Assembly: GCF_030410395.1 (NCBI RefSeq)
Contig: NZ_JAUHHF010000012.1
Coordinates: 1 to 64,000 of the forward strand
Direction: 5' to 3'
Source: Zwartia panacis
GTDB lineage: Bacteria; Pseudomonadota; Gammaproteobacteria; Burkholderiales; Burkholderiaceae_B
Length of the DNA stretch: 64,000 nt
Below, in pieces: positions 1-9,362 of the stretch. The position numbers and the translations under genes are program-made. The notes beneath the pieces are model-generated. The model saw nothing but the letters and a program-made list of their open reading frames with translations. It was not told the DNA's origin and made no database searches. The stretch's first letter is position 1, and every line of letters starts with the position of its first letter.

Positions 1-113
1 TATTATCGGTGTCGGTATTTGAGAAAACTGAGCTTTCAAGCGCCTTTCAGGGCGATACACTCACATCTGATTTACTCGACTCCGCTAACCAATTGAATTT
101 ATTCGGAAATTAA
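1..113 (+). CDS. C-terminal tail of an unidentified upstream gene (partial)
   Basis: One reading frame is open from the window edge and ends with TAA at 111-113. It gives about 36 residues with ordinary coding composition and the ending QLNLFGN. The other two forward frames hit stops sooner or look non-coding. Too little is left to name a family. The stretch from 114 to 201 before the next gene is AT-rich and is probably a short spacer or promoter region. That this is a real coding tail is an inference from the open frame alone. Confidence 0.45.
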   Translation, partial: LSVSVFEKTELSSAFQGDTLTSDLLDSANQLNLFGN

Positions 114-201
114 CCGGACGCTACTGATTTTAATTAAAAAATAAAAAATTTGATTACATTGGATCGCTGAAGTCGGTTGCATAATTAGAGGTGATTTAAG
201 A

Positions 202-1038
202 ATGGATTTGGGAGAGAAAATGTCTTCAAGGAATGAACCGATCGAGACGAGGTGCGCTAAGTCCCCAATAACTACGCACGATTCAATCGCAAAAATGGTT
301 ACAAAGACAAATGGCAAGAGGGTTGCAATCGTTCAGTCGAACTACATTCCATGGAAAGGCTACTTCGACATGATTGCATCAGTAGACGAATTCATTCTGT
401 ATGATGATGTGCAGTTTACAAAAAACGATTGGCGCAACAGGAATAAAATCAAAACTTCGACCGGCGCTCAATGGCTGACTATCCCAGTGTTTCATAGCAT
501 CACTGACCGCATTAAAGATGTGAAAATCTCGCAATCAAATTGGAATGTCAAGCACTGGAAAACGCTACAGCATAATTATAAGAAGGCTGCCGCATTTGCA
601 GATACTTGCGACTTTCTTGGTGATTTATATGCCCGAGCAAAGTACTGTTACATTAGCGAAATAAATTATTTTTTTATTTACGAAATTAGTCGATTTTTAG
701 GAATAGACACTAAAATATCATGGGCTTCTGATTATTCTTACGAAGGCGACAAATCGATGAGGGTTCTTTCCCTCTGTAAAGCGGCTAAGGGAGATACATA
801 TTTATCGGGGTCTTCAGCTCAGTCATATCTTGATTTAGAGTTATTCAAAAGTGAGGCGATCTCGATTGAATGGATGGATTATGCGTGTTATCGAACATAC
901 CACCAATTGCACGGCGATTTTGATCATCGTGTCTCAATAGTAGATCTAATTTTGCATACAGGGAAAAGTGCTCCCGATTTTATGAAGCATGCAAAGCATG
1001 ACAACCAAGATAAAATTATGAGTTTGCAATGTCAATAA
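202..1038 (+). CDS. WbqC-like family protein
   Basis: WbqC-like family protein of 278 residues. The hallmark N-terminal block VAIVQSNYIPWKGYFDMI lies at about residues 41-58, followed by DEFILYDDVQFTKNDWRNRN (about 62-81). Family members recur in O-antigen and aminosugar loci, and I know of no established reaction for them. The ATG at 202 has an AGAGGTGA ribosome site 7 bases upstream. Family proteins are usually nearer 240 residues, and in-frame ATGs at 220 and 295 would trim the unconserved N-terminal extension. The gene overlaps the following FAD oxidoreductase by 10 bases, so the two are probably translationally coupled and act in one pathway. Family assignment is strong; function is unknown. 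Confidence 0.85.
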   Translation: MDLGEKMSSRNEPIETRCAKSPITTHDSIAKMVTKTNGKRVAIVQSNYIPWKGYFDMIASVDEFILYDDVQFTKNDWRNRNKIKTSTGAQWLTIPVFHSITDRIKDVKISQSNWNVKHWKTLQHNYKKAAAFADTCDFLGDLYARAKYCYISEINYFFIYEISRFLGIDTKISWASDYSYEGDKSMRVLSLCKAAKGDTYLSGSSAQSYLDLELFKSEAISIEWMDYACYRTYHQLHGDFDHRVSIVDLILHTGKSAPDFMKHAKHDNQDKIMSLQCQ

Positions 1039-2459
1039 AGTCTGAGTCCAAAAATATTGTAATTGCCGGAGCGGGCATTCCCGGCCTTATGATTGCCTTA
1101 CGATTGGTGAACACCAAACCGGATAGTCGAATCGTTGTTTTCGATCGCGCGGCAGAGGTTGGTGGAGTTTACGCAACCATAAATTATGCCAATGGCCGCG
1201 TATTTGATCATGGCATGCATATTATCTACGAGTCCTGCTGCCCTGAGATTGATGATTTATATTTGGAAATCATGCCGGCTGATGATTGGCACATATTGGA
1301 GCAAAATCATAAAGATATTGCTGGGGCCTTTTTTCGCGGGAAATTGCAAACTCATTCTCACTACGTAGACCTGCGCTCATATCCCGATGACCAGCAGCGC
1401 GAGTTCATGGGAAGTGTAATGCAGGCTGTATCAATGCAAACGGTCCCTGCCACAGAGTCCTGCGAGGATTTACTAATAGCTCAATTTGGATCCGAGGTGG
1501 TGAGGGCAGTTCACGACCCCCTACTGAACTCGCTGTACGGGATGTCTTCCAGGGATTTAGCACAGCTTGCTGTGCGCTTAACCGCCCTCGAGAGGGTTTG
1601 CTTGTTCGATGCTCCGACTACCCTAGAGCTTATGAAGTCTGACCCGCTTCGAGCCCGCGTAGCATATCCGGACCAGATAAATCTACCGCCTTATCGAACC
1701 AACTCGCAAAAGGGGTTATACCCGAAGCAGTTTGGTATGGGGAATTTTGTAGATCGATTAAAACAACTTCTGCTATCGCGTGGAGTTGAGATAAAGACTG
1801 GAGCCAACCTAAAGCAGGTGCACTGCAATGACGGTTGTGTAGAGTCTGTAACCCTATCGTTCGACGCTCTCTCGGATGAGCATATTTTTGCTGACGCCCT
1901 AATTTGGACAGTCGGTTGGCCAGCTCTTGCCCATGCTTTAAAAGTAAACACCCAGAACCTACCGTCAAAACCTAAAGGCAAGAGAAAGATCGTCTTCGCG
2001 AACCTAGTATTTGACCGCATGCCACAGATGGATCGGCTCTATTACTTTTACTGTTATGACGCTGGTTTCGCTACATTCCGTGTAACCAATTACAGCAACT
2101 ATTGCCCTGCAGCTTGTGCAGACGGCACATTTCCCGTCTGCGTGGAGCTATGGCCTGAGCGTCTAGGAGATGAATTGAGAAGCGCCACTGATGAGCAGTT
2201 GCTTGACTTATCCCTAAAGGAGTTAAAAGCTTTTGGCGTCATAGGGAACCACCAATTACTGTTTGGTCAGATTCATCGAGACGCCGCTGAGTTTCCATTG
2301 CCAAGTCTTGATAACGCGAGACAACTGCAGCAATTGCGAAATAAGGTGGAGGAAACTCTACCGAACAATATTGTTGTGACGGGCCTGCTGGCCGAGCCGA
2401 GCTTATTTTTTCTGCCCGACATCCTAAAGGATGCCTTTAAAAAAATAGCAAAACTATAG
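1029..2459 (+). CDS. FAD-dependent oxidoreductase (amine oxidase / UDP-galactopyranose mutase-like fold)
   Basis: Flavoprotein of 476 residues with an N-terminal dinucleotide-binding motif GAGIPG (residues 14-19), an acidic residue ending the second strand (VVFDR, about 37-41), and GG at 45-46, as in the NAD(P)-binding-Rossmann/amine-oxidase family that also holds protoporphyrinogen oxidase and UDP-galactopyranose mutase relatives. The substrate is probably a nucleotide sugar or lipid-linked sugar, judged only from the neighbours: it overlaps the WbqC-like gene upstream and abuts a methyltransferase downstream. I see no signal peptide or membrane segment, so it should be cytoplasmic. Family call good; reaction unknown. 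Confidence 0.8.
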   Translation: MSIKSESKNIVIAGAGIPGLMIALRLVNTKPDSRIVVFDRAAEVGGVYATINYANGRVFDHGMHIIYESCCPEIDDLYLEIMPADDWHILEQNHKDIAGAFFRGKLQTHSHYVDLRSYPDDQQREFMGSVMQAVSMQTVPATESCEDLLIAQFGSEVVRAVHDPLLNSLYGMSSRDLAQLAVRLTALERVCLFDAPTTLELMKSDPLRARVAYPDQINLPPYRTNSQKGLYPKQFGMGNFVDRLKQLLLSRGVEIKTGANLKQVHCNDGCVESVTLSFDALSDEHIFADALIWTVGWPALAHALKVNTQNLPSKPKGKRKIVFANLVFDRMPQMDRLYYFYCYDAGFATFRVTNYSNYCPAACADGTFPVCVELWPERLGDELRSATDEQLLDLSLKELKAFGVIGNHQLLFGQIHRDAAEFPLPSLDNARQLQQLRNKVEETLPNNIVVTGLLAEPSLFFLPDILKDAFKKIAKL

Positions 2460-2471
2460 GTGTTCTATCAT

Positions 2472-3638
2472 ATGCAAAACATCAAAATTGCTCAGCTTCC
2501 TTTCTACTGGCGACTTGTTAGCCGTGAGGAAAAAGTCGATGGCATAGTTGACAGTAAATATCCTTTTTCTTTTGACTTCAATCGCGAGCTAGGACTAGTG
2601 ATACAACGACGTGATACTCAGGTCCTTGCTGCTCTAGAAAAAATCTATCAGCTAGGTCATAACATAGGCTATTTGCAGGATGCGAATGAGCTTGCGCGCC
2701 CTTACGGTACGGATTTCATTCGTTACCTTAATAACGTTCTGGTTAAGAATGTAAACATCCGCCGTATTCTTGAGATCGGGTGTGGTGGATGCGTTGTGCT
2801 AGCTGATCTCAAGAACCGCGGCTTCGACGTACTGGGAATCGACTCCAGTCCCTTCGCTGCCTTAGAGGGGACAAAAAAGGGAGTAGAGGTGCTGACAGAC
2901 TTTTTTCCAAGTCAGCGGATCGAAGGAACTTACGATCTTATATTTCATGTGGACGTACTTGAGCACATCGAAGATCCTGTTTCGTTCCTGAAGCATCACT
3001 ACACCCGACTTAACGACAACGGCTTGGTGGTTGTAAATGTTCCTGACGCCACTGAAAGCATTCAACTTGGTGACATTTCCATGGCGATGCATCAACACCT
3101 GAATTACTTCACGTTAAAGTCGCTAGCACGCACACTGCAAGCAGCTGATTTTGAAGTGGTTTCAGTGGACAAAGCTAAATACGGTGGCTCACTTTACGCT
3201 ATTGGCCGACGTAGGGCCCAAACTTCACACGCAGCAAATGTCTATGCTAGGTTCCATGAAGAGGTTTATGAAGCTTTTATTGCTAAAGCAATTAAAATGG
3301 TCGACGCCATGCGCAGCCTGATTAAAGAAATCACGAGCAATTCAGAAAATACTCTGGGGTTCTACGTGCCGCTGCGAAGTCTTCCCTATATCGCCACATT
3401 ACAAATTCACTATCCTTTTAGATTTTTTGACGATACCCCTCACTGGCATCATCGAGAATTCGATGGCGTAGACGTAAGAGTTGAAAATTTTGAGGACCTG
3501 AGGGCACGGCCAGTAACCCACATCATTATTATGAGTTTAACTTTTGATCATATTATTCGTAAAAAAATTCATGCTGAATTTGGAGAAACGATCCAAGTGA
3601 TGTCACTATCAGAAGTCGCTCATCGCACAAACCAATGA
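2472..3638 (+). CDS. class I SAM-dependent methyltransferase
   Basis: Methyltransferase of 388 residues. The SAM-binding motif I EIGCGG is at about 101-106, followed by the acidic motif II region VLGIDSS. A later region containing FHVDVLEHIEDP is typical of Methyltransf_11/23-type enzymes. The N-terminal 80 residues lack the cysteine cluster of NDP-sugar C-methyltransferases, while the C-terminal third (GFYVPLRSLPYI) recalls the extra domain of that group. I chose ATG 2472 because an AGGTG site lies 9 bases upstream; an in-frame GTG at 2460 has no ribosome site. It overlaps the next GT2 by four bases. A sugar or sugar-nucleotide is the likely substrate by context. Confidence 0.8.
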   Translation: MQNIKIAQLPFYWRLVSREEKVDGIVDSKYPFSFDFNRELGLVIQRRDTQVLAALEKIYQLGHNIGYLQDANELARPYGTDFIRYLNNVLVKNVNIRRILEIGCGGCVVLADLKNRGFDVLGIDSSPFAALEGTKKGVEVLTDFFPSQRIEGTYDLIFHVDVLEHIEDPVSFLKHHYTRLNDNGLVVVNVPDATESIQLGDISMAMHQHLNYFTLKSLARTLQAADFEVVSVDKAKYGGSLYAIGRRRAQTSHAANVYARFHEEVYEAFIAKAIKMVDAMRSLIKEITSNSENTLGFYVPLRSLPYIATLQIHYPFRFFDDTPHWHHREFDGVDVRVENFEDLRARPVTHIIIMSLTFDHIIRKKIHAEFGETIQVMSLSEVAHRTNQ

Positions 3639-4576
3639 ATAAACCAATCAAGCCCGAGTTATCGATTGTCGCAACAATTTATAACGGCGAAACCGTTATA
3701 CCTAGTCTTGTTCAGCGCATCATTAAAGCTGTTTCAACTATGGGTATTTCTTTTGATATTCTACTTGTTGACGATGGGAGCACTGATAACTCGGCCTTCG
3801 TACTTGAGTCTGAGGCCTTGGCCAATTCGAGTGTGCAAGTCTTGATATTGAGTAGAAACTTTGGTCAACAAATTGCAATGAGCGCTGGGGTTGCGCATGC
3901 TCGTGGCAAACACGTACTCATTATGGACGGCGATTTGCAAAACCCTCCGGAAGCTATTCCCGAATTGTATGCAAAGGCTCTAGAGGGATATGACGTTGTA
4001 TACACGACTGCCAGAGTTCGTAACAACTGGATTGACCAACTAACTTCATGGTTGTTTTGGAGATTTCTGAACCAAATTGCAAATATGCAGGTTGTCCGAA
4101 ACCAGCTCATGATGCGCATAATGTCAGAGAGGGTCGTTGAGCACTACAAACGTTATCCAGAACGAATTCGTACGGTTGCAGCTATTAGCCACGACATCGG
4201 TATGAAAACATCTGTAATTGAAGTTAAAAATGAGCGAAGAGTCGCAGGAAAAAGTAACTACAGTACGCTAAAGCGATTAAACCTAGCCATTGATGTCATC
4301 TTCGACTTTTCAAATCATCCGTTGAATGTACTTTTTTATACCGGATTAGTCATAATGCTAGCTACTGGTTTGTTGGGATTGGCTTACCTATATTCGTACT
4401 TAACCTACGATGTGTTGCCTGGTTTCACAACCCTAGTATTGCTTGTAATGTTTTTTGGAAGTAGCAATTTAATCACATTAGGCTTGTTAGCCAGATACAT
4501 TGCAAACATCTACACCGAGGTTAAACAACGACCACTCTTCATTGTTCGACAACATATAAACCTGCCTCAAGAGTAG
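3635..4576 (+). CDS. family 2 glycosyltransferase, DPM1/GtrB-type polyprenyl-phosphate glycosyl transferase
   Basis: GT2 of 313 residues with LLVDDGSTD (about 43-51) and the metal-binding DGDLQ (98-102), followed by two C-terminal hydrophobic segments (about 230-255 and 262-285). This is the layout of the DPM1/GtrB/ArnC group, which charges undecaprenyl phosphate with a sugar at the cytoplasmic face of the inner membrane. It overlaps the methyltransferase gene by ATGA. The next plus-strand gene is a GT-C-like membrane protein, the kind of enzyme that uses polyprenyl-phosphate sugars, so the two may form a donor/transferase pair (inference). The sugar is not predictable. Confidence 0.85.
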   Translation: MNKPIKPELSIVATIYNGETVIPSLVQRIIKAVSTMGISFDILLVDDGSTDNSAFVLESEALANSSVQVLILSRNFGQQIAMSAGVAHARGKHVLIMDGDLQNPPEAIPELYAKALEGYDVVYTTARVRNNWIDQLTSWLFWRFLNQIANMQVVRNQLMMRIMSERVVEHYKRYPERIRTVAAISHDIGMKTSVIEVKNERRVAGKSNYSTLKRLNLAIDVIFDFSNHPLNVLFYTGLVIMLATGLLGLAYLYSYLTYDVLPGFTTLVLLVMFFGSSNLITLGLLARYIANIYTEVKQRPLFIVRQHINLPQE

Positions 4577-4897
4577 AAAATTAGCGCGTAATCTCTTTAC
4601 ATATACATGTCTCGATAATCAAGATTTAAATTTTCCACTATTTAAAGGCTACAAAATACTCTTTACGATACGGACAATCGTGCAAAGTCCTGACAGTCAA
4701 AAGTGCCAAAATCTCTTTCAAATAAGCGCAAAGCATGCGAAAGAGTGAAAAGATTCCAAGGTTCGAGCTCACCCCAACCATTAATAATCTAATCTAGTGC
4801 GCTTATAGGGCGCCTTTATTCTGTGCAAAAGAGGCCAAACCTGAGTGCATTTAGAGACTAACCTTTAGAGCGATAAACACTTAGCTCACACGTCACG
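4577..4897. other. 321-base intergenic gap
   Basis: AT-rich spacer between two plus-strand genes. I see no convincing reading frame, tRNA or strong hairpin with a T-run. Short GCGC repeats near 4798-4814 are too weak to call a terminator. It probably holds a promoter for the following gene, but I could not pick out a good -35/-10 pair. Confidence 0.4.
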
Positions 4898-6493
4898 ATG
4901 GAGCAAAAATTGAACTGTCAGTTTTATCAACGCTACAACTTCTGGGCTATCCTAGTTGTCTGCCTTGCAAGCGGTATTTCACTGTGGCAGGGGTTTTACT
5001 CCATTGACCCCCATCATTGGGGGTTAATGTTAAGCAATACCAAAGACCTGCTCAATGGACTTGCCCCCTATCGCGATATTTCCATTAATTACGGAATTCT
5101 CACGCCAATTATTCAAGGAACTCTGTTCAAACTCACTTCGCAAAGTCTTATTTCGATCCAGGTTGCTACTGTTGCTTGTTATGCCGTAGGCTTATGGGTC
5201 TTATTTCGACTAGCATTTAGCTTAACGCAAGACTCAAGACTTTCTTTTTATGTTTTGTGCAGTTGTGTCCTCATTCATCCGATCGTAATCTATCCGTGGC
5301 CTAACTACATTGCTTTTCCATTCTTGATGGGTGGAATTTTTTATGCGGTCAAAAATAATCCAACTAAAATCGAATGCTTCATAAGTGGTGCTCTTTTTTC
5401 TTTAGCTGCGCTGGCACGAGCAGAATATTTGATTGTGGCGATCGCTATTTTTTTTATAGCACCTATTATTGATTTATTTACAAAGCGCACTACTTTGCCT
5501 AACCGTGCTGTACAACTTTTCTTTTCATTGAGCGGTTTTCTTCTTCCATTAAGTATCTTTGGCATTTATTTGAGCACTAATAATTTAGTCGAATATTGGT
5601 TTGGTCTAGCTTGGACTTTACCGTTCGATGCAACACCGAAGCTTTTTCAACACATGAGTGGTTTTAGTGTTTTTAATAGCTTTTTCAAGTCAGCAGTATT
5701 AGGTTTATCTCAACTGAATTTACGGTTAATCGTTATTTATTTGATGATTCTGATCAACATCATCTTCTGTCTAACGTATTTCTTTAAGCGTTCTAGTCTG
5801 TCTAACCAAGCTAGCTTAGTTAAGACTTCTATCCTGTCCCTGCTTTGTTTAGGCCAAGTATTGCATCTAACTGAAATATTCAGAGTTGCAACGGGCTCTA
5901 TCATCGGTCTTGTAGTTGTATACGTCTTGCTCAAAAAAGTAAAGTTAGACCAAATATTTTTTATATTAACTAGTATCGTTTTTATTTTTATCTTGCCTCC
6001 TACCACTGCAGATTCTGGCAATTACTTTGCCCCCTCAAAACAAACGGTATCGACTGCAAAAATGGTACACGAACCCGCAATTTTTAAGTACCAACTTTGG
6101 CCCGAGCCTGTAACCAAGTACTACACCCAATTATCAAATGACATGGCATCGATCAAAAACCTAAATTGTGGTGTGAAATATCACTTTAACTATTCAATCG
6201 ACGTGTTTCTACACGTCATCAGTCCATTTAAAAAGTATCAAGTTCTGCCGTTTGATCAACCCTTAATGTACCCAGCTTTTAAGACGATCCGTCCTGATTT
6301 TTTACCCATTGAAGAAAAGCAAAAAGATCTCGATATCATGATAATGCGCTTGTTCCCGAATGAAGAGGTCGAATCATTTGTCGCTCCGGAGGGCTACTTA
6401 ATTTATAAAAAATATCTAACCCCTTCTATGGCATTTATCCCAGTTGATCACACACTTATGTTGATGGTGCCAGAGACATGTCTTGTTAAGTAG
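4898..6493 (+). CDS. GT-C-like polytopic membrane protein (putative lipid-linked-sugar glycosyltransferase)
   Basis: Integral membrane protein of 531 residues with roughly ten hydrophobic segments, the first at about 14-32. An acidic residue follows in the first periplasmic loop (SIDPHHWG, D37), and then comes APYRDISINYG. This layout of an early loop aspartate and a PYRD-type motif is common in GT-C fold enzymes (ArnT/GT39/GT87-like) that transfer sugars from polyprenyl-phosphate donors in the periplasm. The last 150 residues are a mainly soluble, presumably periplasmic domain. No clear ribosome site precedes ATG 4898. It may use the product of the DPM1-type GT2 just upstream. Fold inferred; donor and acceptor unknown. 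Confidence 0.65.
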   Translation: MEQKLNCQFYQRYNFWAILVVCLASGISLWQGFYSIDPHHWGLMLSNTKDLLNGLAPYRDISINYGILTPIIQGTLFKLTSQSLISIQVATVACYAVGLWVLFRLAFSLTQDSRLSFYVLCSCVLIHPIVIYPWPNYIAFPFLMGGIFYAVKNNPTKIECFISGALFSLAALARAEYLIVAIAIFFIAPIIDLFTKRTTLPNRAVQLFFSLSGFLLPLSIFGIYLSTNNLVEYWFGLAWTLPFDATPKLFQHMSGFSVFNSFFKSAVLGLSQLNLRLIVIYLMILINIIFCLTYFFKRSSLSNQASLVKTSILSLLCLGQVLHLTEIFRVATGSIIGLVVVYVLLKKVKLDQIFFILTSIVFIFILPPTTADSGNYFAPSKQTVSTAKMVHEPAIFKYQLWPEPVTKYYTQLSNDMASIKNLNCGVKYHFNYSIDVFLHVISPFKKYQVLPFDQPLMYPAFKTIRPDFLPIEEKQKDLDIMIMRLFPNEEVESFVAPEGYLIYKKYLTPSMAFIPVDHTLMLMVPETCLVK

Positions 6494-6530
6494 CTCAGGA
6501 GGTCACTACCATTACAACGCACAAATCGAC

Positions 6531-8330
6531 TCAAGTTTTTGAGTGTGACTCAGTAGTCTTTACAATATCGGCATATTTCGTAATCCGTTGCACTCTTCCG
6601 TTATCGATTTCGATAATTTGAGAACAGTTTTGCAGAGTGGTGATCCGATGTGCGACGCTAATTATTGTTAAGTCTGTTGATAATGCTTCTAAAGCAGACA
6701 TTACGCTCGCCTCAGTTTCGTTATCGAGCGCGCTTGTTGCCTCATCAAAGATGATCACGTCAGCTTTTTTGTAAAGAGCACGGGCAATGCCAATTCTTTG
6801 CCGTTGCCCGCCAGAAAGCCTAACACCTCGTTCGCCAACCATCGTGTTGTAACCATCGGGCCACGATTCTATCGAAGTTGCTAATTGTGCCTGACGGGCA
6901 CTTAGCCTTACCCGTTCGATATCTATTTGATCTAAAGGAACACCAAACGCGATATTAGCCGCTACCGAGGTATCCGCCAGAAAAATGACTTGAGGGACGT
7001 GGGCGATATGGGCTTGCCAAGAACGGTAATTTGAGGCGGTAATCGCTTGATTATCAATACGCAGCTCTCCCTCCGTTGGAATCAGGAGACCCATTAATAC
7101 ATCCAATATGGTGCTCTTTCCGCTTCCTGTCGAACCGATAATACCTACCCTTGCTCCCTTGGGTATAGCGAAACTAATACCTTCTAATACATTTTTATTT
7201 TGAGTGGGATAACGAAAAGATACTGTGTTGAGCACGATTTGTTTATCAAACGGTAGCGGCTTAGGAGTAATCTCATCCGCATGAGCAGGTAGCGGCTGCT
7301 CCAACAGCTCTATCGCATCTTCAAGCAAAGCTTGACCGCCTTTCATGCCAGACCAACTTGAATAAGACTGCTGCAAGATAGGAAGTAGACGCTGCGCACC
7401 CAAGGCTAAGGCACCTAGCAAAGGAACAGCGCCCGCGACACCCTCGGCCCGACTCGCGAGTGCATACGCGAGAAAAGCGATCAACACAATGCCGAGCGCT
7501 TCAATTGCAAAGCGTGGGCTATTACTGATAATACTGATATTCGCTTGGGATGCACGAAAAGACATATCTGCTTTTTTATAAATATCACAATAAACATTTT
7601 GTGTACCATCAAGTAAGACGTCTCTAATCCCACCCAAACCCTCTTGTAAAGCTTTAATAACCTGGGCAGAAGATTCGTTCAGTCGGTCGCCCTCGCGTTT
7701 AAGCTTTTTCTTAACAAAGAAAATGACGCACCCGTAAATAGCACCAAACCCCACAAATGCGGCCAATGCGACAGTGGGTTGTAAAGCGATCAAAGTTGAA
7801 ATGATCGCAACGAGCATCAAAAATGAGCTTGCTAACACCAAAACAGGCACAATGGCACAATGCACTACATTACTCGCCTTGCCTGAAATGCCCGCGATTA
7901 ACTCGCTACTATTCCGAGAGATTTGCACCATGTAGGGCTGATAGAGGCTGCGTCGGTAAATGCTTATGCTAAGGTCGGCACCCACGCTATGACTAATCCG
8001 CGTCTGCGCCCAAAGTAATAACAACCTTAGGCCACCTGAGATCACGGCAGCGGCAGAAAATAGTATTGTCAAAGGCAACAAAAGATTTTGGGGGTCTGTA
8101 ATATTTGCATATTGCGCAACTGCGCGAACAAAATCAACTTCAAATAACCTCTCAGGCGCGGTTAGAACAGCCAAAAAGGGCAGTATTGCCCCGATACTGA
8201 TCATTTCCGCTAACGAGCAAACGATCATTAGTAAAAACAGTACTGAAAACTGCTTTCGCCTTTTGTCAGTAATATGCGGCCACAAGCGCTTTAAAAGGTT
8301 TAATAATGACGTGTTGGTAGGATTTAGCAT
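6531..8330 (-). CDS. ABC exporter with fused permease and ATPase (PglK/MsbA type), putative glycolipid flippase
   Basis: Half-transporter of 599 residues: six predicted membrane helices in about 1-330, then a nucleotide-binding domain with Walker A GSTGSGKST (399-407), Q-loop VPQ (about 446), signature LSGGQ (505-509), Walker B VIIFDE (525-530) and the switch histidine in VAHR (561). The closest functional models are PglK/WlaB and MsbA, which move lipid-linked oligosaccharides or lipid A across the inner membrane as homodimers. ATG 8330 is preferred, with AGGG 9 bases upstream; a TTG 12 codons earlier lacks a site. It stands alone on the minus strand between two plus-strand blocks. A second exporter of this type is encoded at 44626-46470. 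Confidence 0.9.
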   Translation of the reverse strand: MLNPTNTSLLNLLKRLWPHITDKRRKQFSVLFLLMIVCSLAEMISIGAILPFLAVLTAPERLFEVDFVRAVAQYANITDPQNLLLPLTILFSAAAVISGGLRLLLLWAQTRISHSVGADLSISIYRRSLYQPYMVQISRNSSELIAGISGKASNVVHCAIVPVLVLASSFLMLVAIISTLIALQPTVALAAFVGFGAIYGCVIFFVKKKLKREGDRLNESSAQVIKALQEGLGGIRDVLLDGTQNVYCDIYKKADMSFRASQANISIISNSPRFAIEALGIVLIAFLAYALASRAEGVAGAVPLLGALALGAQRLLPILQQSYSSWSGMKGGQALLEDAIELLEQPLPAHADEITPKPLPFDKQIVLNTVSFRYPTQNKNVLEGISFAIPKGARVGIIGSTGSGKSTILDVLMGLLIPTEGELRIDNQAITASNYRSWQAHIAHVPQVIFLADTSVAANIAFGVPLDQIDIERVRLSARQAQLATSIESWPDGYNTMVGERGVRLSGGQRQRIGIARALYKKADVIIFDEATSALDNETEASVMSALEALSTDLTIISVAHRITTLQNCSQIIEIDNGRVQRITKYADIVKTTESHSKT

Positions 8331-8431
8331 TACACAGTGCCCTAGGTTTAGCGCAGACTCAAGCAAAAGACAATCATTGCTTGATGGGTTTAGTTTAACA
8401 GGCGAGTTCCGCCAACGTTAATGGCATCACA
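8331..8431. promoter_or_regulatory. divergent intergenic region
   Basis: A 101-base spacer between the divergently read ABC exporter and DUF6492 genes. By position it should carry start signals for both units, but I could not identify convincing -35/-10 hexamers on either strand. Confidence 0.35.
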
Positions 8432-9358
8432 ATGCAAATAAATTTTTTTACCGTTTCTTTGCCGGAAAACATACCGACGCTAAAAGTATCACTTGAGCAG
8501 CTCAATAATTTTTATCAGTCGCCACCCTTTACTATTATCTGCCCTGACGTTTCAGCGCATCTATTTATTGAAAGCCTTGCTAAATTTGATAATATTCAAA
8601 TTTTGTGTGAATCTTCGATATTAGACCTATCGGATTTTAAGAAGCATGTTAGTCAATATCTCACGTCGCTTAATTCCCCCACTGAGATACATAATCGACT
8701 CAGTTGGTATTATCAGCAAGCATTAAAACTAGCTTTTTTAATGAGCCAACCACTCAGATGTTTTCCCCTCGTCATGTGGGATGCCGATACAATTCCAGTA
8801 GAAAAGATTAGGTTTTTTAATAATAATCATTCAATCTTGTACGGATCGGCACTTGAGTTTCATCTCCCATACTTTCAAACGATGCAGAAAATATACGGAG
8901 TGCTTCCCCAAAGATTTTCGGCTTTCACGATTCAATTTTTCACATGTACCGATCAAGAATTGCTATGTCTTCGTGAGCGTCTCCAGCAATTCCTGCCACA
9001 ACCAGAAAACGCTTCGGTCGCTGAATGGGTGTCCCAAATTATCATTCAAAGTGTTTACAATACTCATCAGACTTTTGAAGGATCTCTTTTCAGCGAGCAA
9101 GAACTTGTAGGTCTGTCTCACATGTTAGCGAACGGTGAACGACAGCGCACCCTGACTTACCTTCGTTGGGGATTTAGTGGTCTCGTCAGTTCTAGGCAAA
9201 TGCGTTTAATAAAACTATTAGGTTTTAAACATATTACCTTTGAAAATGTAGAAAATATTTTATATAAAAAACAAGGCTGGATCTCTTTATTAATTTTTAT
9301 TGCCAAACAGATTTATCGACAAAGGTTGCGACCCCTTATCGCGCCAATATCCAGGTAA
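8432..9358 (+). CDS. DUF6492 family protein, putative GT-A-type glycosyltransferase
   Basis: Protein of 308 residues matching DUF6492 features: FFTVSLP at the start, a central SWYYQQALKLAFL block (about 90-102), and a DxD-like MWDADTIPV (about 113-121), which would bind a metal-nucleotide-sugar complex in a GT-A fold. It lacks a signal peptide; a hydrophobic, basic tail may touch the membrane. First of six closely spaced plus-strand genes (8432-14129) that look like one glycan-building unit. The family has no established reaction that I know of, so the glycosyltransferase role is inferred from the DxD and context. Confidence 0.7.
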   Translation: MQINFFTVSLPENIPTLKVSLEQLNNFYQSPPFTIICPDVSAHLFIESLAKFDNIQILCESSILDLSDFKKHVSQYLTSLNSPTEIHNRLSWYYQQALKLAFLMSQPLRCFPLVMWDADTIPVEKIRFFNNNHSILYGSALEFHLPYFQTMQKIYGVLPQRFSAFTIQFFTCTDQELLCLRERLQQFLPQPENASVAEWVSQIIIQSVYNTHQTFEGSLFSEQELVGLSHMLANGERQRTLTYLRWGFSGLVSSRQMRLIKLLGFKHITFENVENILYKKQGWISLLIFIAKQIYRQRLRPLIAPISR

Positions 9359-9362
9359 CTAG

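Noticed and set aside
6529-6544. Hairpin ACTCAA/TTGAGT between convergent genes as a terminator
   Set aside because: Only a 6-bp stem with no T-run on either strand, and it overlaps the stop codon of the ABC exporter.
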